Assembly: GCF_050389775.1 (NCBI RefSeq)
Contig: NZ_CP177144.1
Location: forward strand, 2,666,001 to 2,730,000
DNA: 64,000 nt
Origin: Marinibacterium sp050389775
GTDB lineage: Bacteria > Pseudomonadota > Alphaproteobacteria > Rhodobacterales > Rhodobacteraceae
Direction: 5' to 3'
Of this stretch, positions 43,676-52,265 are shown one piece after another (within the stretch, counting starts at the first letter, position 1; every line of letters begins with the position of its first letter). Both the position numbers and the translations under genes were made by a program. The notes below the pieces were generated by a model. That model did no database searches, was not told where the DNA came from, and was given only the letters and a program-made list of their open reading frames with translations.

Positions 43676-45754
43676 ATGAAAACCATTGGCGTCGATGTGG
43701 GCGGCACGTTCACCGACCTCGTCTATTGCAACCTCGAAACCGGTGCGCTGGCCATTCACAAGGTCTCGACCACGCCGGATGATCCCTCGCGCGGGGTGAT
43801 GCAGGGGGTGCGCGAGATCTGCGAACAAAACGGCGTGTCCCCGGCCGAGATTTCCAACGTGTTCCACGGCACCACCACGGCGACCAACGCGGCGCTCGAA
43901 GGCAAGGGCGCGGTGACCGGGATGATCACCAACGACGGGTTCCGCGACATCATCCACATCGGCCGCCACCAGCGGCCGCAGCATTACTCGATCCAGCAGG
44001 ACATTCCCTGGCAGGCCCGGCCGCTGGTCAAGCGCCGCCACCGCAAGACGGTGGGCGGCCGGCTGGTGCCGCCCAGCGGACAGGAGCTGGAGCCGCTGGA
44101 CGAGGCCGGCGTGCGCCAGGCGGCCGAAGAGCTGAAGGCCGCAGGCGTTGAATCGGTGGCCATCTGTTTCCTCTTTTCCTACCTCAACCCGGCGCATGAG
44201 CTGCGTGCCAAGGAGATCGTCGAAGAGGTCATGCCCGAGGCCTTCGTGACGACCTCGGCGCTGGTCTCGCCGCAATTCCGCGAGTTCGAACGCTTTACCA
44301 CGGCCTCGCTGGCGGCCTTTGTCGGGCCCAAGGTCAAGAAGTACATCGCCGACCTGGGCGCCGCGCTGCACTCGCTGGGCGTCAAGGGCGAGCTGCGGAT
44401 CATGGCCTCGAACGGCGGGGCATCGACGCCGGCGATGGTGTCCGAGAAACCGGCCCTGACGCTGCTGTCGGGCCTGGCCGCCGGCGTGCTGGGCGGCGGC
44501 TGGATCGGCGCGCAATGCGGGCGCGACCGGCTGATCACCTTCGACATCGGCGGGACGTCGGCCGATATCGGCATCGTCGTCGACGGCCAATGCGCCGAGG
44601 CCGATGCCCGTTCGACCGAGATCGCCGGGTTCCCGTTGCTGCAACCGATGCTCGACATCCACACGATCGGTGCCGGCGGCGGGTCGATCGCCCATGTCGA
44701 CCGGGGCGGGGCGTTTCGCGTCGGGCCGCAATCGGCCGGCGCCGTGCCTGGCCCGGCAGCCTATGGCCGGGGCGGCACGCTGCCCACGGTGACCGATGCC
44801 AACCTGGTGCTGGGCCGGCTGGACCCCGAGGATTTCCTGGGCGGGGCGATGAAGCTGGACCCGGAGGCCGCCGAACGGGCCGTGGCCGCCTTTGCCGACA
44901 CCGTCGGCATGTCGCTGCACGAGGCCGCCGAGGGCATCCTGACCATCGTCAATGCCAACATGGCCAATGCCATCCGGTCGCGCACGGTGCAAAAGGGCAT
45001 CGACCCGCGCGGCTTTGCGCTGGTGGCCATGGGCGGGGCCGGCCCGCTGTCGGGGGCCGAGGTCGCCCGCATGCTGTCCATCCCCGAGGTCCTGGTGCCG
45101 CCCTATCCGGGCATCACCTCGGCCATGGGGCTGCTGACGACCGATCTGAAATACGACGCCATCCGCACCCAGTTCCAGGTGTCGGGCGATATCGACACCG
45201 ACCGGCTGGCCCGCGACCTGGATGCCATGCAGGCCGACCTGACCGCCCGGTTCGATGCCGATGACGTGCCGATGGACAGCCGGGGTTATCAGCGCCTGGG
45301 CGATCTGCGCTATGTCGGGCAGGGCTACGAGCTGCGCGTGCCCATCGGCGACGGGCCGGTCGATGCGGCGATGCTGGCCCGGCTGTGGGAGGATTTCCAT
45401 GCCGCCCATGCCCGCGAATACGGCCATGCCTTTGCCGACAGCCCGATCGAGCTGGTCAATGTCCGGCTGGTCGGCACCGCCACGCTGCCCAAGCTCGAAG
45501 CCCTGTCGGCGCCCGAGGGCGGGTCGCTCGATGCCGCGCTGGTGCGCACCAAACCGTCGATCTTCCGCACCGATGCCGGGCTGCAGACGTTCGAGACCCC
45601 GGTCTATCGCCGCGACAGGTTGCCGGTCTCGACGCCCTTCGATGGCCCGGCGATCCTGTTGCAGACCGACAGCACCACCGTCGTGCCCCCCGGCGCGGTG
45701 GCCGAGATCCATCCTTCGGGCAGCATATTGATGAGACTGGGAGAAACCCAATGA
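43676..45754 (+). CDS. hyuA: Hydantoinase/oxoprolinase family protein, HyuA subunit
   Basis: 692 residues. N-terminal HydA_N domain opening MKTIGVDVGGTFTDLVY (ATP-binding, actin-like fold), then the Hydantoinase_A domain with FDIGGTSADIG near 287-297 and IGAGGGSIAHVDRGG near 332-346. With HyuB it forms the ATP-dependent hydantoinase / N-methylhydantoinase / 5-oxoprolinase type enzyme that opens hydantoin-like rings. ATG 43676 follows AGGGTGAG; upstream in-frame codons lie in the promoter. Overlaps hyuB (ATGA). Confidence 0.93.
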   Translation: MKTIGVDVGGTFTDLVYCNLETGALAIHKVSTTPDDPSRGVMQGVREICEQNGVSPAEISNVFHGTTTATNAALEGKGAVTGMITNDGFRDIIHIGRHQRPQHYSIQQDIPWQARPLVKRRHRKTVGGRLVPPSGQELEPLDEAGVRQAAEELKAAGVESVAICFLFSYLNPAHELRAKEIVEEVMPEAFVTTSALVSPQFREFERFTTASLAAFVGPKVKKYIADLGAALHSLGVKGELRIMASNGGASTPAMVSEKPALTLLSGLAAGVLGGGWIGAQCGRDRLITFDIGGTSADIGIVVDGQCAEADARSTEIAGFPLLQPMLDIHTIGAGGGSIAHVDRGGAFRVGPQSAGAVPGPAAYGRGGTLPTVTDANLVLGRLDPEDFLGGAMKLDPEAAERAVAAFADTVGMSLHEAAEGILTIVNANMANAIRSRTVQKGIDPRGFALVAMGGAGPLSGAEVARMLSIPEVLVPPYPGITSAMGLLTTDLKYDAIRTQFQVSGDIDTDRLARDLDAMQADLTARFDADDVPMDSRGYQRLGDLRYVGQGYELRVPIGDGPVDAAMLARLWEDFHAAHAREYGHAFADSPIELVNVRLVGTATLPKLEALSAPEGGSLDAALVRTKPSIFRTDAGLQTFETPVYRRDRLPVSTPFDGPAILLQTDSTTVVPPGAVAEIHPSGSILMRLGETQ

Positions 45755-47514
45755 CCAAATCCGTCGATCCTGTCACGGCGGCCGTCATCCAGGGCGCGCT
45801 GGAAAACATCGCGGTCGAGATGGGCCACAAGCTGATGCGCATGTCCTATTCGTCGATCATCCGCGAATCCGAGGATTTCGGTGCGGCCCTGACCGATGCC
45901 GAAGGCCGGCAGATGTGCGAATGCAAGATGTCGACGCCCCTGCAATCGGGGCCGATCCCGGGCTACATCGCCAATATCCTCAAGGTCATGGCCGAGCGCG
46001 GCGAAGAGATCCGCGAAGGCGACGTGATCATGCACAACGACCCCTATGGCGGGGCGTCGCACGGGCCCGACGTGGCCTTTTGCATCCCGGTTTTCCACGA
46101 GGGGGCGCTGATCGGCTGGTCGGCCACCACGGCGCATCACCTGGATATCGGGGCGCTCACGCCCGGGTCCTGCGGGATTGTGGATGCGGTCGACACCTAT
46201 GCCGAGGGGCTGCAGTTCAAGGCGATCAAGGTCTTCGACGAGGGCCGGCGGGTCGATGCGGTCTGGCATATCCTGCGGGCCAACATCCGGGCGGCCGACA
46301 TGGTCGTGGGCGACATGGAAGCCCAGATCGAGGCCGGGCGCATCGGCGCGGCGCGGTTCCTGGCGCTGGTCGAAGGCTATGGCCACGACACGGTCGTCGC
46401 GGCCTTTGAAGAGCTGATGGATTACTCGGAACGGCTGATGCGCGCGGCCATCGCCGATATCCCCGATGGCGATTACACGGCCGAAACCCGGATCGACGGC
46501 TATCTCGATCATCCCGATCCGACCAAGCGCGAGCTGGCCATCGTGGCCACGGTGCGGGTGCGGGGCGATACGCTGACCGTCGACCTGACCGGCACCGCGC
46601 CCCAGGTCGACGACAAGCCGATCAACATGCCGCTGGTCGGCACGGTCGATTGCGCGATCTGGCTGACCATCCGCTCGATCCTGCTGGACAGCGCGCTTTA
46701 CGGCGAGATCCCGCAGAATGCCGGGCTGACCCGGCCGATCGGCATCGTGGCACCCGAGGGCACGCTGGCCAACCCGACCTTCCCGGCCCCGGTCATCGCC
46801 CGGTTCTGCCCGGGCAACCAGCTGGCCGACACGGTGATGAAAGCCCTGGCCCAGGTGGTGCCCGAGAAGGTCTCGGCCGGCATCGGCAACCTGCGGGTCG
46901 TGGCGATTTCGGGCATGAAGGGCGGCCAGCACTGGGTGCACATGGAGATCATGGAAGGCGCCTATGGCGGGCGGCATGACAAGGACGGGATGGATGCCGT
47001 CGACACGCTCTATGCCAACACGCGCAACAACCCGATCGAGGACATCGAAAGCCATATCCCGGTGCGCATCGAAGCCTACGAGCTGCGCGAGGATCGCATG
47101 GCCGCGGGCGAGAACCGCGGCGGGCTGGGAGCGACCCGGGTGTTCCGGTTCCTCGAGGATGCGGGGATCTCGATCGAGGGCGAAGGCCACCGGTTCCGGC
47201 CCTGGGGCTTTGACGGGGGCGATGACGGCCAGGTGGCCGTGCTGACCCTCGATCCGGCCGAGGGCGAGGACGTGGCCCTGCCGTCCAAGCTGCCCTACAA
47301 GCGGGTGCGGGCAGGCGACAGCCTGGTGGCCCAGGGGCCCTGCGGCGGGGGGTATGGCAATCCGTTGCTCCGCGATCCGGCGCTGGTTCTGGATGACGTG
47401 CTCGACGATCTGCTCAGCCCGGAAACGGCGCGCAGGGATTACGGCGTGGTCATTGCCGGCGGTGCGGTGGATGCCGGGGCAACGGCGGCCGAACGCGCGT
47501 CGCGCGGGGGCTGA
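45751..47514 (+). CDS. hyuB: Hydantoinase/oxoprolinase family protein, HyuB subunit
   Basis: 587 residues, a full Hydantoinase_B domain. Markers: MSYSSIIRESEDFGAALTDAEG near 30-51, DVIMHNDPYGGASHGPDV near 92-109, HHLDIGALTPGSCG near 130-143, and GGGYGNPLLRDP near the C-terminus. It is the second subunit of the ATP-dependent ring-opening enzyme. Members also act on 5-oxoproline, N-methylhydantoin, or carboxylate acetone; the carbamoylase and racemase next door favour hydantoins. Ends just before a perfect hairpin. Confidence 0.93.
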   Translation: MTKSVDPVTAAVIQGALENIAVEMGHKLMRMSYSSIIRESEDFGAALTDAEGRQMCECKMSTPLQSGPIPGYIANILKVMAERGEEIREGDVIMHNDPYGGASHGPDVAFCIPVFHEGALIGWSATTAHHLDIGALTPGSCGIVDAVDTYAEGLQFKAIKVFDEGRRVDAVWHILRANIRAADMVVGDMEAQIEAGRIGAARFLALVEGYGHDTVVAAFEELMDYSERLMRAAIADIPDGDYTAETRIDGYLDHPDPTKRELAIVATVRVRGDTLTVDLTGTAPQVDDKPINMPLVGTVDCAIWLTIRSILLDSALYGEIPQNAGLTRPIGIVAPEGTLANPTFPAPVIARFCPGNQLADTVMKALAQVVPEKVSAGIGNLRVVAISGMKGGQHWVHMEIMEGAYGGRHDKDGMDAVDTLYANTRNNPIEDIESHIPVRIEAYELREDRMAAGENRGGLGATRVFRFLEDAGISIEGEGHRFRPWGFDGGDDGQVAVLTLDPAEGEDVALPSKLPYKRVRAGDSLVAQGPCGGGYGNPLLRDPALVLDDVLDDLLSPETARRDYGVVIAGGAVDAGATAAERASRGG

Positions 47515-47515
47515 T

Positions 47516-47540
47516 CGATTTTCTGAGACTCAGAAAATCG
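47516..47540 (+). terminator. Perfect hairpin after hyuB
   Basis: CGATTTTCTGA and TCAGAAAATCG, an 11-bp perfect stem with GAC loop, begins 2 bp past the hyuB stop. It has T and A runs inside the stem, no tail of T beyond it, and is more AT-rich than its surroundings. Most likely the hyuAB terminator. Confidence 0.65.
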
Positions 47541-47567
47541 GGCGGCGCGGGGCGTCGCCCGATGGCT

Positions 47568-47930
47568 GAGGGTGTGTCGTTGGACGGTTGGGGCACAGGG
47601 TGAGTCGCCAAGGCGCCTGGTGAGGCGGGACCATGTGAAGGGGTGGCCAGGCGGTACAACGCGGTTGGACCCTGACTGAGGGCACGTCGCGAAAGGGCCA
47701 GAACGAAGCGAATGTCTTTGTAAAACCCGGATGAATTTGGAAAGCCGGGACAAAGGGCACAACGCGAATAGATCCAGACAAAGGAAATGTCGCGCAAGGC
47801 CGATACGGAAGACACGTCGTCAACCGGCCCGGACAGACAACACGTCCTCAACCGGCCCGGACAGACGGCATATCGCCAAACAGCCCAGACAGCGGGCCCA
47901 TCGCGAAACACCCCGGCCAGACGTCACACC
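47568..47930. repeat. Degenerate 28-bp minisatellite, about 13 units
   Basis: A motif like ACGTCGCGAAA ... GGCCCGGACAG recurs with its TCG at 47578, 47606, 47634, 47660, 47688, 47716, about 47740, 47763, 47791, 47818, 47846, 47874 and 47902, spacing 26-28 bp nearly throughout. The best kept units are 47812-47839 and 47840-47867. It fills the convergent gap between the hyuB hairpin and the terminator of the MDR oxidoreductase. No unique spacers, so not a CRISPR. Since 28 is not a multiple of 3, a coding role is unlikely. Confidence 0.7.
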
Positions 47931-47948
47931 ATGACAAGGCCCATCCCC

Positions 47949-47984
47949 ATAGCCCCGGCGCGACAGATCCCGCGCCGGGGCTAT
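47949..47984 (-). terminator. Strong hairpin terminator of the MDR oxidoreductase gene
   Basis: Perfect 14-bp stem ATAGCCCCGGCGCG / CGCGCCGGGGCTAT with an 8-base loop, 13 bp past the stop on the minus strand. No T run follows on that strand, but the stem strength suggests a terminator, possibly working in both directions. Confidence 0.7.
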
Positions 47985-47996
47985 ATGGCCATCCGC

Positions 47997-48980
47997 TCAG
48001 CCGCCGATCTTCAGCAACAGCTTGCCGGCCATGCGCCGCGAAGCCAGCGCGGCGAACATCTCGTCGACCTGGTCCATCCCGTAGACCCCTTCGACCGGCA
48101 CGCGGATCTGCCCCGACCGGATGCCGTCGACCACGGCCGTCACGCCTTCGGCCCAGCTGTCGGTCGAATGATCCAGGTGGCCCAGGTGCATCCGCGTGAA
48201 GGTCAGCGACTTGCGCACCAGCCGCTCCCAGAGATTGTCCCAGGGCTTGCCCTCGGCCTCGCCATAGCTGACCACGTGACCCAGCGGGCGGATGGCATCA
48301 AAGCTCCGGTCGAGGATCGACGCCCCGGTGCTGTCGATCACCTTGTCGACCCCGCGCCCGCCGGTGGCTTCCAGCGCCACGGCCACGAAATCCTCGGTCT
48401 CGCGGTTGACCACGATATCGGCGCCGTACTCCAGCGCCCGGGCTTCCTTGCCGGCCGTGCCCACCGTGCCGATGACATGCGCCCCGGCCAGCTTGGCCAG
48501 CTGGGTCAGGTACAGCCCGACACCCCCGCCGATGGCATGGATCAGCACCCAGTCGCCCGGCCGCGTATCGGCCACGCCATGCAGCAGGTTCCAGGCCGTC
48601 ACGCCCTGGATCGGATAGGCCGCGCCCAGTTCCAGCGACATGTCGGCGGGCAGGGGCATCAACCAGTCCTCGGGCACGACACAGACCTCGGCAAAGGCTC
48701 CGGCCTCTTCGACAAAGACGGCCACCCGGTCGCCGGGCGCCACGCTGGTCACGCCCGGGCCCACGGCGCGCACATGACCCGAGGCCTCGACCCCGGGCAC
48801 CAGGGGATAGCCGCGCGGATGGGGGTAGATGCCCGTGCGCATCATCAGGTCGGCAAAGTTCAGCCCGGCAAAGGCCACGTCGACGCTGACCTGGCCCGGT
48901 CCGGGTTCGGGCACCGGCCGGTCGTCGATGATCGTCGATCCCGGCGCACCGTCGGGGCTTGTGAACACAACCGCTTTCAT
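47997..48980 (-). CDS. NADPH:quinone oxidoreductase-like protein (zinc-free MDR family)
   Basis: 327-residue medium-chain dehydrogenase/reductase of the QOR type: GroES-like N-terminal domain (about 1-125) with LNFADLMMRTGIYPHP and PLVPGVEASGHV, then a Rossmann domain with HAIGGGVGLYLTQLAKLAGAHVIGTVGTAGK near 148-178. The structural and catalytic zinc cysteines of alcohol dehydrogenases are absent. It reduces quinones or enones with NADPH in the cytoplasm. Stands alone, with its own terminator. Confidence 0.92.
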   Translation of the reverse strand: MKAVVFTSPDGAPGSTIIDDRPVPEPGPGQVSVDVAFAGLNFADLMMRTGIYPHPRGYPLVPGVEASGHVRAVGPGVTSVAPGDRVAVFVEEAGAFAEVCVVPEDWLMPLPADMSLELGAAYPIQGVTAWNLLHGVADTRPGDWVLIHAIGGGVGLYLTQLAKLAGAHVIGTVGTAGKEARALEYGADIVVNRETEDFVAVALEATGGRGVDKVIDSTGASILDRSFDAIRPLGHVVSYGEAEGKPWDNLWERLVRKSLTFTRMHLGHLDHSTDSWAEGVTAVVDGIRSGQIRVPVEGVYGMDQVDEMFAALASRRMAGKLLLKIGG

Positions 48981-49106
48981 CTGGGCATTCTCCTGTCGTC
49001 AGTCCGCCCCGGCAGGTGTTGCCCGGGCGGAGGCCACCCTAGCCATGGAGCAGGCAGAGGCGAGGGGCGCCGGGATCGGGGCGGCGCCGGGGGTGGCGCA
49101 ATGCCC

Positions 49107-49503
49107 GATTGTCGGGCGGTGGACCGGGCGCTGCCCATTCGCTGGCCGGTGGGTGCGTGGCGGGGCATGGCCGGTCGGGCGGGCAGGGTGGCGGGGGCAT
49201 GGCTGGTCGGGCGGGCAGGTTGACGGCCTACTCGTCTGTACAATCGGCCCGGCGCCGCTCATTCGCCAGCCGGTGGGTATGCGGCGCGAGCATCTCCGGT
49301 CCCGGGCAGGGTGGCGGCCCGCTTCGTTTTGCGGTGGGGCGGGCAGTGCACGGTCGTTGGCCGGCGGATGCGCGACGGGCGCGTGGTCGCTCCGGCGGGC
49401 GGGCGGCGGCCCTCTCGCCTGTGCAACGGGCGTGGTGCTGCTCATTCGCCAGCCGGGGGGTATGCGGCGCGGGCATCTTCGGTCCCGGGCAGGTTGGCGG
49501 CCC
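49107..49503. repeat. Tandem array of about 91-bp units, four copies
   Basis: Two 90-bp stretches, 49231-49320 and 49414-49503, match at about 78 of 90 positions; both contain CTCATTCGCCAGCCGG and TATGCGGCGC and end GGCGGCCC. A weaker unit lies between them (GTCGTTGGCCGGCGG, near 49354) and another before (CCCATTCGCTGGCCGG, near 49133), giving steps of about 91 bp. The first step is lengthened by a 33-bp internal duplication (GGTCGGGCGGGCAGG twice, near 49172 and 49206). No gene supported in the 756-bp gap 48981-49736. A second looser repeat (GATGCCGGGGCTC at 49555 and 49663) follows. Confidence 0.7.
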
Positions 49504-49736
49504 TTCCGCGAACCAGATAGTGATGCCCGGATGCCAAAGCCCACCCAGGTCGCCGATGCCGGGGCTCAGGTGTCTGTGCTTAGTAACCGCGGTCCAGATG
49601 CAGGGGCGCTGTGACCTGTGACCATTTACCGGTTCGCAGAGTCTGATACCTTCCAAAGCCGGGATGCCGGGGCTCGGATACCTGTCCCCAGCAAACAGCG
49701 CCCAAACCATACTTCCCAGCGCCCGGAACCCGGACC

Positions 49737-50561
49737 TCAGATCACGCCCTGTTGCAGGGTTTCGACCAGCTCGACCAGGCGCGGGCCGAAATCCGATTGC
49801 AGCTGGTCGGGGCTGACATGGATGGCCGGCCCGCCGATGGAAAAGGCCAGCTGCGGGCTGGTCGCATTGCCCGGCCGGAAGGGCACGCCCACGGAATTCA
49901 CCCCGGGCAGCCAATCGCCGTAATTGGTGCAGAACCCCTGGTTCTCCAGCTGGTCGACGGCCCGCAGGATATCACCCTCGCGCCGGCCGGCCTCCTGGGC
50001 CGGGAAATGCTGGTGGATGCTGTCGAGGATGGCCGCGCGTTCGTCTTCGGGGCAGCCCGCCACATAGGCCCGGCCCATGGCCGTGCGGGCCAGCGACACC
50101 CGAGAGCCCACGTCCAGCTGCAGTGACACGACCGAGCGCGACCGCGCCGTGGCCAGGTAGATCATGGTGAAATCGATGCGCCCGCCCAGCCCGACCTGAA
50201 CGCCCTGGCCGCACTCCTCGGCCAGCTGCTGCATGTAGCCCTGGGCCATGGCCCGGATCGGCTGGCCCGACAGGCAGGCATACCCCAGGCTGAGCACCGG
50301 CACGCCCATGCGGTAGCGGCCCGTCGCCCGGTCATACAACAGATATCCCGATTGCAGCAGGGTATAGGTCAGGCGCGACAGGGTCGATGTCGGCATGCCC
50401 GTGCGTTCGGACAATTCGCGGTTGCTCAGCCCGGCATGGTCGTCGGGCCGGAAGGCGCGCAGGATGTCCAGCCCGCGATCCAGTGCCGTGACGAACTGGC
50501 GGTCCTGGACAGCGGTGTCCCCTTCGGCCCCGGCGTTTGCCGTAAGCTTGCGTTTTCTCAT
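49737..50561 (-). CDS. IclR-family transcriptional regulator
   Basis: 274 residues. N-terminal winged HTH (about 22-88, with ALDRGLDILRAF and TSTLSRLTYTLLQSGYL), C-terminal IclR effector domain (about 95-270, with VSLARTAMGRAYVAG). IclR proteins commonly repress sugar-acid catabolic genes. It lies 247 bp downstream of, and in the same direction as, the SMP-30 / KDPGal aldolase genes, so it may control them. A palindrome 98 bp upstream of its start could be its own operator. Confidence 0.92.
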   Translation of the reverse strand: MRKRKLTANAGAEGDTAVQDRQFVTALDRGLDILRAFRPDDHAGLSNRELSERTGMPTSTLSRLTYTLLQSGYLLYDRATGRYRMGVPVLSLGYACLSGQPIRAMAQGYMQQLAEECGQGVQVGLGGRIDFTMIYLATARSRSVVSLQLDVGSRVSLARTAMGRAYVAGCPEDERAAILDSIHQHFPAQEAGRREGDILRAVDQLENQGFCTNYGDWLPGVNSVGVPFRPGNATSPQLAFSIGGPAIHVSPDQLQSDFGPRLVELVETLQQGVI

Positions 50562-50658
50562 TCTAGTGCCTCTTTTCCTGACGCCCGAGCGCAGGCATCC
50601 GGACTTGAACGAATTTCTAGGAAAATTCCGTTGGCGCTGTCATGACTCAAGTTGTGTC

Positions 50659-50674
50659 AGTCAACAAGTTGACT
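50659..50674. promoter_or_regulatory. Palindrome upstream of the iclR-type gene
   Basis: AGTCAAC-AA-GTTGACT, perfect 7-2-7 symmetry, in an AT-richer stretch of the 247-bp gap. CAAGTTG also occurs 17 bp to the left (50648), so two neighbouring sites are possible. Position and symmetry fit an operator for autoregulation by the IclR protein; binding is unproven. Confidence 0.45.
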
Positions 50675-50808
50675 CGCGGATGTGATTATTTCTTGGTTAA
50701 CGCCCGCCTGATGATCCCTTGTTCGCCGGGAATTCGGGCACGGCCGGCACGATGATGCGCCGGCGCACGCGGGCCGGGAGTGCACCGGGCGGCGCGGGCC
50801 GGGGCCGT

Positions 50809-51666
50809 TCAGCCGATCTGCACCGGTGGATCGGCCCGGCCGGCAATCCCCGGCGCCCCCCGGTAGAGCCGGCCCTGGGCCGCATCGGGCGCCGTGATGC
50901 CTTCGCAGGCCGTGGTGACATACAGCGTACCAAGATCCGGCCCGCCGAAGACCGGGCAGGTGGTGTTGTGCCCGGCGATGGCCAGGGCGCGATCGAACCG
51001 GCCGTCGGGCAGGTAACGGGCCACGCGCCCGGCGCCCCATTGGGCATTCCACAGCGCCCCCTCGGCATCGGTGACCGACCCGTCCGGAAAGAGCCCTTCG
51101 GCGCGCAGGTCGATATGCACCCGGTCCGGCCCCTCGGGCCAGCCCTCGGCATCCAGCGGCTGGCAGCGGATCATCTGTGTCTGCGTGTCGGCCCAGTAGG
51201 CCAGCCGCCCGTCGGGTGAGAAACAGATCGAATTGGGGATGGTGATCCCGTCATGCAGTCGCCGCAGCGCGCCGCGATACAGCCGATAGATCGCGCCGGC
51301 CCCGGGCTCGGCCGCCTTGCCCATGGTGCCGATCCAGAACCCGCCCATCGGATCGGTGCGCCCGTCGTTCGACCGGGTCACGCGATTGTCGGCCTCAAGC
51401 GGGTGGATCAGCACGCGGGTGCCGGTGACCAGGTCGAAGCGGTAGAACCCGGTCTCGGACACGATCAGCAGCCGGTCGCGGTCGATCCAGCCGGCAGCCG
51501 AGGTGCATTCGCCCATGGGCCAGTGGCGGGGCTGGTCGCCTTCGATCGTGTGCAGCCGGTGGCCGGTGATGTCGAACCAGAAGAGCTGCCCGCGTTCCGG
51601 ATGCCAGAACGGCCCTTCGCCCAGCTCGCAGACCCGGTCGTCGCAGGCCGTTGCGGGGGCGCTCAT
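50809..51666 (-). CDS. SMP-30/gluconolactonase family lactonase
   Basis: 285-residue six-bladed beta-propeller. Metal and catalytic features: Glu17 in ELGEGPFWHPE, NDGRTDPMGGFWIGTM near 99-114, and SICFSPDGRLAYWADT near 145-160, then the Asp of LFPDGSVTDAEG. It hydrolyses aldonolactones to aldonic acids, here most plausibly galactono- or arabinonolactone. ATG 51666 overlaps the aldolase stop (ATGA). No lactonase gene occurs in the arabinose operon, so this enzyme may serve that pathway too. Confidence 0.92.
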   Translation of the reverse strand: MSAPATACDDRVCELGEGPFWHPERGQLFWFDITGHRLHTIEGDQPRHWPMGECTSAAGWIDRDRLLIVSETGFYRFDLVTGTRVLIHPLEADNRVTRSNDGRTDPMGGFWIGTMGKAAEPGAGAIYRLYRGALRRLHDGITIPNSICFSPDGRLAYWADTQTQMIRCQPLDAEGWPEGPDRVHIDLRAEGLFPDGSVTDAEGALWNAQWGAGRVARYLPDGRFDRALAIAGHNTTCPVFGGPDLGTLYVTTACEGITAPDAAQGRLYRGAPGIAGRADPPVQIG

Positions 51667-52265
51667 GCCACGGCCGCGTCGTAGCGCGCGACCAGGTCGA
51701 CCGCGCGGGCGGCCACGTCGGCCGGGCCCATGCCGGGGGCGTAAAGCTCGCTGCCGATGCCAAAGCCGTTGGCCCCGGCGGCGATCCATTCGGCCAGGTT
51801 GTCCGGCCCGGCGCCGCCGACGGCCAGCACCTCGGTCTCGGGCGGGAGCACGGCGCGGATGGCCTTCAGCCCGGCCGGGCCGACCAGCGATCCGGGAAAG
51901 AACTTCAGCCCGTCGGCCCCGGCGCGCAGGGCGGCGAAACATTCGGTCGGGGTCATCACGCCGGGAAAGGACAGCATGCCGGCGGCCTTGGTGGCCCGGA
52001 TGACATCGGCATTGCAATCGGGCGACACGATCAGCCGCCCGCCGGCATCGCGCACGGCCTGCACGTCTTCGGGCGACAGCACCGTGCCCGCGCCGATCAG
52101 CGCGACCTCGCCATAGCCACGGGCCAGCCGGGCCACGGAATCCAGCGGGTCGGGCGAATTGAGCGGCACCTCGATCCGGGTGATGCCGCTGTCGACCAGC
52201 ACGCCGGCAATGGCCTCGACCTCGTCCGGCCGGACGCCGCGCAGGATGGCTACGATGTTGCGCAT
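51663..52265 (-). CDS. dgoA: 2-dehydro-3-deoxy-6-phosphogalactonate aldolase
   Basis: 200 residues, class I aldolase of the KDPG/KDPGal family. Lys121 in DGLKFFPGS is the Schiff-base lysine and Glu32 in RIEVPLNSP the catalytic Glu; the LNSPDP form is that of KDPGal rather than KDPG aldolases. It splits 2-keto-3-deoxy-6-phosphogalactonate to pyruvate and glyceraldehyde 3-phosphate (De Ley-Doudoroff pathway). ATG 52265 follows GGGGGAG. The partner kinase (dgoK) and galactonate dehydratase are not adjacent, since the gene upstream is on the other side of a gene-free gap. Confidence 0.9.
   Translation of the reverse strand: MRNIVAILRGVRPDEVEAIAGVLVDSGITRIEVPLNSPDPLDSVARLARGYGEVALIGAGTVLSPEDVQAVRDAGGRLIVSPDCNADVIRATKAAGMLSFPGVMTPTECFAALRAGADGLKFFPGSLVGPAGLKAIRAVLPPETEVLAVGGAGPDNLAEWIAAGANGFGIGSELYAPGMGPADVAARAVDLVARYDAAVA

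Noticed and set aside
47450..47911. Open frame of 153 codons on the minus strand
   Set aside because: It runs through the 28-bp repeat array and into the 3' end of hyuB, has no ribosome site and no normal codon use.
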